This document shows, piece after piece, positions 6,893 to 11,798 of a stretch of DNA of 11,798 bases. The first letter of the stretch is position 1, and each line of letters starts with the position of its first letter. Location: contig CAMVRW010000047.1 in the NCBI GenBank assembly GCA_947169985.1, positions 1 through 11,798 of the forward strand, read 5' to 3'. Both the position numbers and the translations under genes were made by a program. Below the pieces are notes generated by a model, which had not been told where the DNA came from, made no database searches, and saw only the letters and a list, made by a program, of their open reading frames with translations. The DNA is from an uncultured Butyrivibrio sp. Its GTDB lineage: Bacteria; Bacillota; Clostridia; Lachnospirales; Lachnospiraceae.

Positions 6893-7636
6893 TTACAATT
6901 TTCTGTCTGAAGCCAAAAGAATGCAGTTCCACCCCATCTGGCAATTGACTATCTTAGTGTGCTTAAAGATATTATTAAGCAGGGCCTTTGCAAGATGGGT
7001 CTGCATGGAATTTACGCCCGGCTTTTCATTTAGCATATTCAGAGCCAGTATCCCATCACTGCTCATTATCTGCCTGGTAAGCTTGAACATCCCTTCGGAA
7101 AAGAGCTCTTTAGGTGGTTTATTTCCGTTGAAAGCATCAAAGATAACCAAATTGTAGTGTTTAGGCCCACCGCCGTCAGCTATCGATGCGTTGGATATGG
7201 CTGTCTTGGATATGAATGCCGCCCCATCTCCTTCTATCACCCTAACATGCTCATCCGGTGCAAAAAAGAAATACTTCTCCGCCAGGTCTATCATTTCCCT
7301 ACTAGTCTCTACCACATCAATGTGCCCCTTCGGAACGCCATTTATGTAGTACTTAGGAAAAGCCATTCCTCCGCCACCGATAAGAAGGGCATTATCAAGA
7401 CAACTATAATAGAGACACACCTCTTTCAGGGTCTGCATGTAAAAAAAGAGCGGATCCCTGTCCATTCCTTCATCAAGGTATATTCCCGACTCTCTGACAT
7501 CTTGGCAATAAAGTACCCTTACAAGCCGCTTGTTCTCGACCTGATCCTTTATTATCACCTTTCCGTCCCTTGATCTATAAACAATCTCGGGCTTTATTGT
7601 CAGTAAAAGCTTCTTAAAAGCTGATATTTTCTGCAT
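6893..7636 (-). CDS. Spermidine-synthase-like SAM-binding protein
   Basis: A 247-aa Rossmann-fold protein of the spermidine synthase/methyltransferase group. Visible motifs are LLIGGGGMAFPKYY (84-97, nucleotide loop), IDVVETSREMIDLAEKYF (106-123, with E110 for the ribose), VIEGDGAAF (133-141) and YNLVIFDAFNGNKPP (161-175). It is shorter than typical spermidine synthase (about 280 aa). The usual catalytic segment, an Asp followed by Asp-Pro and a downstream Tyr, reads FDAFNG here, so aminopropyl transfer is doubtful and a methyltransferase role is equally possible. No SAM decarboxylase is nearby. The ATG at 7636 lacks a clear ribosome binding site and lies directly downstream of a good -10 box, suggesting a leaderless transcript. 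The galactanase gene follows after 20 nt. Confidence 0.75.
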   Translation of the reverse strand: MQKISAFKKLLLTIKPEIVYRSRDGKVIIKDQVENKRLVRVLYCQDVRESGIYLDEGMDRDPLFFYMQTLKEVCLYYSCLDNALLIGGGGMAFPKYYINGVPKGHIDVVETSREMIDLAEKYFFFAPDEHVRVIEGDGAAFISKTAISNASIADGGGPKHYNLVIFDAFNGNKPPKELFSEGMFKLTRQIMSSDGILALNMLNEKPGVNSMQTHLAKALLNNIFKHTKIVNCQMGWNCILLASDRKL

Positions 7637-7642
7637 AGGTAT

Positions 7643-7670
7643 ATTATAGCGTTAATTTGGCTCTTTTCCA
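7643..7670 (-). promoter_or_regulatory. Promoter predicting a leaderless mRNA for the spermidine-synthase-like gene
   Basis: On the minus strand a perfect TATAAT (7648-7643) is preceded, with 16-nt spacing, by TGGAAA (7670-7665, four of six to the -35 consensus). Transcription would begin about 7 nt after the box, at or beside the A of the ATG at 7636. No Shine-Dalgarno fits between box and start codon. Confidence 0.5.
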
Positions 7671-7758
7671 CAGCAGGAAGTACCAGGTGTCAATAACTTT
7701 GATGTATGGTACCTGGGCTTCTACAACTTTGCACAGTTAGTATTCAAATGACGTCACA

Positions 7759-8505
7759 TCAGCCACCGACCATAACTCCGGTATTACCGTGCAGAAGAAT
7801 CCTTATTATGCCACATATGATCAGATGGGCTGGATAATAGATATAGAACAAGTATTTCATGCCCTTCATCTCTCCGCGTTGTCCGTTATAAGCTTTCAAA
7901 AGCGGGAATGACAGACATACAAAGAGCTGAAGCATACCATAAATTGGATTGATAAAGATCGCATATACTGCAGCATATACAGCAACCCACATCATTACAG
8001 TTGTCATTTGTTTTTTGAAGTTTCCACGATTTGCTCCGATATTTATAACTGCAAGAACAGCAATGCTGCTCCAGTCAGCGCAAAATGCAAGTATTGTCAG
8101 CAGAAGTATTATCAGTGTCTTTTGCCACTGTTTCAGTTTCTCATGATATATTACCCATAATCCGATCAATCCAAGGAACAAAGGCCAGATCACACTTGTC
8201 TGGTTGAAAACTCCCGTCTGAAATGGAATAAATGGAATTCCAAAAGCAAAATTGTAGGCAAAATGACTGATTACAGCAAAGATCAGTAACCTGGTTCCAT
8301 ACTTCTTAAGATTGTGTGTATGATGATATCCTTCGGCAACCATAAACCAAAAAATCGGTGCTGCAATTCTTCCAATGATATGCAACAGTATGAGCCACCA
8401 ATCCGTCGGATAATCTGGCCATATAACAGAAGCCAGATGATCGATTGTCATCGAAGCTAAGGCTATCACCTTTAACTGATTACCATTAATTCCCTTTGTT
8501 TCCAT
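7759..8505 (-). CDS. TraX-family membrane protein (putative acyltransferase)
   Basis: A 248-aa protein with about seven to eight hydrophobic helices. Family signals are the N-terminal block LKVIALASMTIDHLA (11-25, with the D22-H23 pair), the block IGRIAAPIFWFMVAEGYHHT (44-63), KYGTRLLIFAVISHF (68-82) and the C-terminal YLFYIYYPAHL (218-228). The founding member acetylates F-pilin, but most Firmicute homologues sit outside conjugation loci, as here: no transfer genes are nearby. The name should therefore be read as a family label for a likely membrane O- or N-acyltransferase. The frame is open for 63 more codons upstream, but that stretch overlaps the preceding gene and is not protein-like. 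The ATG at 8505 has GGAGGAG about 10 nt upstream and opens the conserved region. Confidence 0.85.
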   Translation of the reverse strand: METKGINGNQLKVIALASMTIDHLASVIWPDYPTDWWLILLHIIGRIAAPIFWFMVAEGYHHTHNLKKYGTRLLIFAVISHFAYNFAFGIPFIPFQTGVFNQTSVIWPLFLGLIGLWVIYHEKLKQWQKTLIILLLTILAFCADWSSIAVLAVINIGANRGNFKKQMTTVMMWVAVYAAVYAIFINPIYGMLQLFVCLSFPLLKAYNGQRGEMKGMKYLFYIYYPAHLIICGIIRILLHGNTGVMVGG

Positions 8506-8534
8506 GCAAATACTTCTCCTCCGCAAATCTAATC

Positions 8535-8551
8535 GCACTCTAAATGAGTGC
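8535..8551 (-). repeat. Small hairpin between the two membrane-protein genes
   Basis: GCACTC and GAGTGC form a perfect 6-bp stem around the loop TAAAT. It lies between the stop of the 145-aa gene and the ribosome binding site of the TraX-family gene. No U-tract follows in the direction of transcription, so it is not an obvious terminator. Part of its sequence resembles the stretch at 1798-1812 in the scfA-scfB spacer. Confidence 0.55.
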
Positions 8552-8555
8552 TCTC

Positions 8556-8993
8556 TTAATGTAATAGCATTGTGACAGCATACCCAATGACAGGTCCCAA
8601 CATTATTGCCAGGTAAATAAGGGTGATCCAGGGCTGATAGTCCACATAGAATTCTTTGAACGTGAGTCTCCATGGGTGTTTTATAAGAACCCATCCGATC
8701 AGATCACAAACTATACAGATCACACCCCAGATTCCTGCAGTAATAAGCGCCTCCGATAGCGTAGGCGCTGCAAGTCCGTTCATATAGAAAAATCCAAACA
8801 ATGAAAAAATGATGATATTGTACAACGGATGCCATGGCTTTGTCTTTTCGTAGCCCTCGCCCATTCCGGGGCTTTCCTTCATTGATTTCATATGAAGCAC
8901 CTTGATATTAAAGATCGTATGACCTATTCCGATCCAGGTGACAACAATGTAACCAAGCCAAAACCATAACATAGACATTCCAAAATTCTGCAT
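8556..8993 (-). CDS. Small four-helix membrane protein, unknown function
   Basis: A 145-aa integral membrane protein that I do not recognise. Hydrophobic helices lie at about residues 8-29, 58-74, 83-104 and 120-144. A basic loop (31-54) follows helix 1, and the motif HPWRLTFKEFYVDYQPW (106-122), rich in aromatic residues, lies between helices 3 and 4 and is probably the functional loop. There are no charged residues typical of ion transporters inside the helices. The ATG at 8993 has GGGAGGG at 8-nt spacing. The stop is 50 nt upstream of the TraX-family gene in the same direction, so the two are likely co-expressed and may act together at the membrane. Confidence 0.75.
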   Translation of the reverse strand: MQNFGMSMLWFWLGYIVVTWIGIGHTIFNIKVLHMKSMKESPGMGEGYEKTKPWHPLYNIIIFSLFGFFYMNGLAAPTLSEALITAGIWGVICIVCDLIGWVLIKHPWRLTFKEFYVDYQPWITLIYLAIMLGPVIGYAVTMLLH

Positions 8994-9083
8994 AACACAT
9001 TCCCTCCCAACAAACGCTTTTTATATTACCATATTATGCCCTGGAAATCATAGAATAATTAGTTAAATCTCCCCTTACTTATG

Positions 9084-9092
9084 TGGTATCAT
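9084..9092 (+). promoter_or_regulatory. Extended -10 promoter of the 49-aa membrane peptide gene
   Basis: TGGTATCAT combines a TGn extension with TATCAT. Transcription would start near 9099, giving a short leader of about 27 nt that contains the GGAAAGGAAGG ribosome binding site. There is no convincing -35 box. Confidence 0.45.
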
Positions 9093-9125
9093 GGAAGCAG
9101 GTTGGGGAAAGGAAGGTATATTTAC

Positions 9126-9275
9126 ATGGGAATGGAGAAGGAAAACGAAGAGAATAAGAAAAGCACGGAGAGGACCATAACCATAAACATTGGTCCAGCT
9201 GCCATCATCTCAGTACTGGCAGTTCCAGTCGTTCTTCTTACAAGCCTGCTCATATCAAATAAGAAAAAGAGTTAA
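9126..9275 (+). CDS. 49-aa single-helix membrane peptide, unknown function
   Basis: The peptide begins MGMEKENEENKKSTERT, a highly charged cytoplasmic-type segment. A hydrophobic helix follows (about residues 23-43, starting at GPAAIISVLAVPVVLL), and it ends with the basic tail SNKKKS. The open frame runs 15 codons further upstream, but the ATG at 9126 has a strong AAGGAAGG at 9-nt spacing and begins downstream of the predicted transcription start, so it is preferred. The gene has its own promoter and is followed by two terminators, so it is a separate one-gene unit. This supports it being real rather than a chance frame. No family is recognised. Its size and layout would fit a small membrane regulator or a toxin-like peptide, but nothing in the sequence decides this. 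Confidence 0.65.
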   Translation: MGMEKENEENKKSTERTITINIGPAAIISVLAVPVVLLTSLLISNKKKS

Positions 9276-9287
9276 TCTAATTCAGGC

Positions 9288-9327
9288 AAAAACTACCATC
9301 CACTATATTGTGTCGGCAGTTTTTTCT
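9288..9327 (+). terminator. Rho-independent terminator after the 49-aa peptide gene
   Basis: AAAAACTACC pairs with GGCAGTTTTT (one mismatch) across a loop of about 17 nt. The right arm runs into a T-rich tail (TTTTTTCTT). It starts 12 nt after the stop codon. Confidence 0.7.
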
Positions 9328-9350
9328 TAAATAATAATATATATCTCATC

Positions 9351-9376
9351 ACTTTCCATATCGGAAAGTTTTTCTT
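9351..9376 (+). terminator. Second tandem terminator
   Basis: ACTTTCC and GGAAAGT form a perfect 7-bp stem with a 5-nt loop (ATATC), followed by five T. It lies about 24 nt after the first terminator. Together they should insulate the downstream small ORF and regulator from read-through. Confidence 0.7.
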
Positions 9377-9399
9377 ATAGCAACTGTATAAATAGTATG

Positions 9400-9428
9400 T
9401 TAATATTCCCTATATAGCCTTGTAGAAT
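9400..9428 (+). promoter_or_regulatory. Promoter of the 47-aa ORF and XRE regulator
   Basis: TTAATA (9400-9405) and TAGAAT (9423-9428) are separated by exactly 17 nt. The expected transcription start is near 9435, about 38 nt before the small ORF. It lies just after the tandem terminators. Confidence 0.5.
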
Positions 9429-9472
9429 TAAGTCATAACAAAGACACGCACACGAAAGGAACGGTGGACATT

Positions 9473-9616
9473 ATGACAAAGAGAATCAATTTCAAGGCTA
9501 TGCTGAGCAACTTAACAACAGGATTTCTTGCAGAGAAAAGTCTGGCTGATCAGAACTACAAAAACGCAATAAATGGTGGCTACAGCTATTCCATGAGGGC
9601 AAGAACAATCCTGTAA
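9473..9616 (+). CDS. 47-aa small ORF upstream of the XRE regulator
   Basis: A short basic peptide starting MTKRINFKAMLSNLTTGF and ending with SYSMRARTIL. GGTGG lies 5 nt before the ATG and AAGGA 12 nt before it, so translation is plausible. It has no hydrophobic export signal and no cysteine. The predicted sequence is a mix of an amphipathic N-terminal half and a Gly/Tyr/Ser-rich C-terminal half. The XRE regulator begins 17 nt after its stop, in the same direction and apparently on the same transcript, so a functional link is likely. It could be a ligand or modulator of the regulator, or a leader peptide that controls its translation. I recognise no family. Confidence 0.6.
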   Translation: MTKRINFKAMLSNLTTGFLAEKSLADQNYKNAINGGYSYSMRARTIL

Positions 9617-9633
9617 ATCAGGGAGAGAATATC

Positions 9634-10743
9634 ATGCAGTTAAAGCTTTCGGACAATATTAGGAAATACAGAAAAGAAATGGGACTCACCCAGGAGGAAC
9701 TGGCAGAAGCCTTTGGCGTCACCATTGGAGCAGTTTCCAAGTGGGAAAATGGAAATAACGTTCCGGATATCATGACGATGATGGAGCTTGCTAACTTCTA
9801 CAACGTCTCCATGGATGAACTATTAGGCTATGACATGTCTTCAAAAAAGATAGCGGACATGGAAAAGATAATTGAAGATTTATGTCATGAATACAGATTT
9901 GAAGAGGCTGTAGCAGAAGCAAAAAACGCTCTGGTAAGATATCCACACAACTTCAGGATACTCTATGCCTGTGCAGAAATGTATTTTCTTAAGTACATAG
10001 AAGGGGACGATGATCAGGACCGTGATACAGCCATTGACCTTTATCAAAAGAGCATGGAGCATCTTTCCCAGAACACAGACAAACAGATAAGTGAATACTC
10101 CATCAGGTACAGAATTGCAAAGCTCTACACCAAGAAAGACCCTGATAAAGCCCTGGAAGAGCTTCACAAGATCAATTATGACGGATGCAACAACTCAGCT
10201 ATTGCATCAGTACTTATGAATGCCGGCAGATTCAAGGAATCACTAAACTACGGAACAACTGCCATGATACGTCTTTGCGCCGAACAGTACGGAACTATAA
10301 CCAACATGGCCATGGCCATGGCAGCATCAGGTCGTAAAAAAGATATTGAAAAGGCAATAGAACTGGCGGATCTTAACATGGATCTTATCAGACATTACAG
10401 CATTCCCGGAAAGATTACATACTTCCACAAGCTTCGTGTAATAATGCTGATACTGAAGGCCTGGTGGCTTTCCTGCCTGCATGAACAGGAAGCCATGGAA
10501 GAATGCGTAAAAGAAGCCTGGGAACTGGCTAATCTGTTCGATCAGTCAGCCTCAGGCCATGAGCTTTCATCAAGCACAAGATTTTACTTTTCTGAAGATA
10601 AGGCGTATTCATTTGACTCCACCGGAGCCGGCGCTATTTCCGGCGTAGAGTCAATGTTTGAAGATAACGACAGCATCGTTACAAAAAAGAACGCCAAATA
10701 CATGGATAATGTTATTAAAGCTTGGAATAGGCTTAAAGGCTGA
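9634..10743 (+). CDS. XRE-family transcriptional regulator with C-terminal TPR-like domain
   Basis: A 369-aa cytoplasmic DNA-binding protein. Residues 7-65 are a classic XRE/Cro-C1 helix-turn-helix with MGLTQEELAEAFGVT and VSKWENGNNVPD, ending in MDELLGY. Residues 73-340 are helical and repeat-like (for example EEAVAEAKNALVRYP at 90-104, DKALEELHKI at 171-180 and DIEKAIELADLNMD at 237-250), as in TPR arrays that bind peptides or other proteins. The overall plan resembles RRNPP-type or PlcR/Rgg-like receptors, but resemblance of layout is not proof of peptide sensing. The ATG at 9634 follows GGGAGAG at 9621-9626. The 47-aa ORF ends 17 nt upstream. No target operator could be identified. The stop faces the convergent carbonic-anhydrase-like gene 45 nt away, and I see no strong terminator between them. 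Confidence 0.88.
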   Translation: MQLKLSDNIRKYRKEMGLTQEELAEAFGVTIGAVSKWENGNNVPDIMTMMELANFYNVSMDELLGYDMSSKKIADMEKIIEDLCHEYRFEEAVAEAKNALVRYPHNFRILYACAEMYFLKYIEGDDDQDRDTAIDLYQKSMEHLSQNTDKQISEYSIRYRIAKLYTKKDPDKALEELHKINYDGCNNSAIASVLMNAGRFKESLNYGTTAMIRLCAEQYGTITNMAMAMAASGRKKDIEKAIELADLNMDLIRHYSIPGKITYFHKLRVIMLILKAWWLSCLHEQEAMEECVKEAWELANLFDQSASGHELSSSTRFYFSEDKAYSFDSTGAGAISGVESMFEDNDSIVTKKNAKYMDNVIKAWNRLKG

Positions 10744-10788
10744 GCACTTATTCCGAACCACAGCACTATTGTGCCCACAGGCTGTTCT

Positions 10789-11271
10789 TCAAATATTCTT
10801 ACCTGCCATTGCGTGCTGAACATAAAGCTCGGCGTTATCTAGTATCCTTGCAATTTCCTCATCAGTAAGCTGCCTGATCACCTTGGCAGGGCTGCCAAAG
10901 GCCATACTTCCGTCAGGTATCACCATGTTTTCTGTGACCAGCGCTCCGGCTCCGATGATACAGTTGTTTCCAACATGAGCTCCATTCATGATTATCGCGC
11001 CCATTCCAATGATGACATTATTGCCTACAATGCATCCATGAACTATAGCGCTGTGGCCTATTGTTACATTATTTCCTACTTCCAGCTTATTCTGCATGTC
11101 CACATGCAAACATGCCAGATCCTGGATATTCGTCCGCTCCCCTACAATTACTGTGGAAGAATCCCCACGGACAACTGCGTTGTACCAAATGGAACTGTCC
11201 TTTCCAATCTGCACGTTACCAGCCACCTGGGCTCCGGGAGCTATATAAACACTTTCATCTATATTCATCAT
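10789..11271 (-). CDS. Gamma-carbonic-anhydrase-like hexapeptide-repeat protein (YrdA/PaaY type)
   Basis: A 160-aa left-handed beta-helix protein built of hexapeptide repeats (for example VGNNVTIGHSAIVHGC at 65-80 and VGNNCIIGAGALV at 100-112). The metal ligands expected for the family are present: H56, H73 and H78, with the five-residue spacing of the last two. R35 and D37 (VVRGD) and Q50-D51 are also conserved. It lacks the long acidic loop of the archaeal enzyme Cam, so it belongs to the short group, whose carbonic anhydrase activity varies. A trimer with zinc or iron is expected. The frame is open 17 codons further upstream within the preceding gene, but the ATG at 11271 overlaps the epimerase stop by 4 nt (ATGA), a typical translationally coupled start. 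A second ATG follows immediately at 11268. Confidence 0.9.
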   Translation of the reverse strand: MMNIDESVYIAPGAQVAGNVQIGKDSSIWYNAVVRGDSSTVIVGERTNIQDLACLHVDMQNKLEVGNNVTIGHSAIVHGCIVGNNVIIGMGAIIMNGAHVGNNCIIGAGALVTENMVIPDGSMAFGSPAKVIRQLTDEEIARILDNAELYVQHAMAGKNI

Positions 11272-11798
11272 TTTTTTATCTCTCTCTTTGCTCTTTCCAT
11301 AGCTTCTATTACAGAATCGCAAAAGGCATCAAATTCCGGATCTTCTTCATACTCCTTAGGATGTGAAAGGACATAATCCAGAGCCATTCGAACCCCTTTA
11401 TGGAAAGGAATGTTAGTGGTCATCTGAGGAACAAGTCTTTTTAGTTTGCTGTTATCAAAGACCACGGATACCGCCTTATCACCCAAAAGGCTTCCTCTAA
11501 AGTCATATCCAAATCCTGCTCCCACATCCGCAAGAAAATCAGAGGAAACATGGTACGGCTTAAGCTCTACTCCCAGTGCATCAGCTATAGTTGCATAGAT
11601 CTGATCCCAGGTAAGTATCTCATCCCCGGTAATCTGGAAGGCCTCACCTATTGCATGTCTGTTTCCCATAAGTCCGGTGAATCCTATAGCAAAATCGCTG
11701 TTGAAGGTAAGGGCCCACAGAGACGAGCCATCCCCCTGGATGATCACCGGTTTTCCCTCCTGCATGCGCCTTATCACCTGATAAAAGCCCTTATCTCC
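11268..11798 (-). CDS. NAD-dependent epimerase/dehydratase, C-terminal part
   Basis: The last 176 codons of an extended short-chain dehydrogenase; the N-terminal Rossmann half and catalytic Tyr-x-x-x-Lys lie beyond the right edge. The visible part begins GDKGFYQVIRRMQEGKP and contains IIQGDGSSLWALTFNSDFA, then GEAFQITGDEILTWDQIYATI and the block YDFRGSLLGDKAVSVVFDNSK, which together are typical of a widespread Firmicute family annotated as sugar-nucleotide epimerases of unknown substrate. An in-frame GTG or ATG near 11777 or 11765 is internal, not a start. The stop TGA overlaps the ATG of the carbonic-anhydrase-like gene, so the two are translated from one mRNA. Confidence 0.85.
   Translation of the reverse strand, partial: GDKGFYQVIRRMQEGKPVIIQGDGSSLWALTFNSDFAIGFTGLMGNRHAIGEAFQITGDEILTWDQIYATIADALGVELKPYHVSSDFLADVGAGFGYDFRGSLLGDKAVSVVFDNSKLKRLVPQMTTNIPFHKGVRMALDYVLSHPKEYEEDPEFDAFCDSVIEAMERAKREIKK

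Noticed and set aside
7689..7694. TTGACA on the minus strand as the -35 for the TATAAT at 7643-7648
   Set aside because: The spacing is about 40 nt, far from the required 16-18; TGGAAA at 7665-7670 fits instead.
7759..8505. Conjugative element suggested by the TraX family name
   Set aside because: No relaxase, coupling protein, integrase or attachment site is present; the family is common outside conjugation loci.
8506..8694. Upstream extension of the TraX-family frame (63 codons)
   Set aside because: It overlaps the 145-aa gene in another frame, has no membrane or conserved pattern, and a well-placed ribosome binding site precedes the ATG at 8505.
10744..10788. Short dyads (GCAC/GTGC, ACAGC/GCTGT) between convergent genes as a bidirectional terminator
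   Set aside because: Stems are only 4-5 bp and no T-run of useful length follows on either strand.
10584..10823. 79-aa minus-strand frame over the end of the XRE regulator
   Set aside because: It is antisense to the regulator and overlaps the carbonic-anhydrase-like gene; no protein features.

Overview
The window looks like chromosomal DNA of an anaerobic Firmicute of class Clostridia, most likely Lachnospiraceae and perhaps Butyrivibrio or Pseudobutyrivibrio. The evidence is strong AGGAGG-type ribosome binding sites, moderately AT-rich DNA, a canonical SCIFF ranthipeptide locus next to secD, and a secreted GH53 galactanase of the kind carried by plant-fibre degraders. The genus is a guess from these features. 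No rRNA, tRNA, CRISPR array, insertion sequence or phage gene was seen.

Left part (1-2083, minus strand): an scfA-scfB-secD operon. A 48-aa six-cysteine precursor (ScfA/SCIFF) with its own extended -10 promoter is followed by a 156-nt spacer holding two strong RNA hairpins. Then come the radical SAM maturase ScfB and, 20 nt later, secD, which runs off the left edge. ScfB is expected to install Cys-to-Thr thioether links in ScfA.

Middle-left (2118-5437, minus strand): an eight-helix membrane PP2C/SpoIIE phosphatase, then 48 nt later a split aconitase X (large subunit, then small subunit, overlapping). This is a stand-alone dehydratase of unknown substrate. The small subunit has Cys where relatives have a catalytic Ser.

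Middle (5544-8993, minus strand): two transcription units. One is a spermidine-synthase-like Rossmann protein, apparently transcribed from a promoter that predicts a leaderless mRNA, followed 20 nt later by a lipoprotein endo-beta-1,4-galactanase. The other is a small four-helix membrane protein followed by a TraX-family membrane protein, separated by a short hairpin element that partly resembles sequence in the scfA-scfB spacer.

Right part, plus strand (9084-10743): a 49-aa single-helix membrane peptide with its own promoter and two tandem terminators, then a promoter, a 47-aa orphan ORF and an XRE/TPR-type regulator 17 nt downstream. The small-ORF/regulator pair is the least explained part of the window and resembles a peptide/receptor arrangement, although no export signal is visible.

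Right edge (10789-11798, minus strand): a cut-off NAD-dependent epimerase/dehydratase overlapping a gamma-carbonic-anhydrase-like hexapeptide-repeat protein. The longest stretch without a gene is about 200 nt (9276-9472), and it holds two terminators and a promoter.
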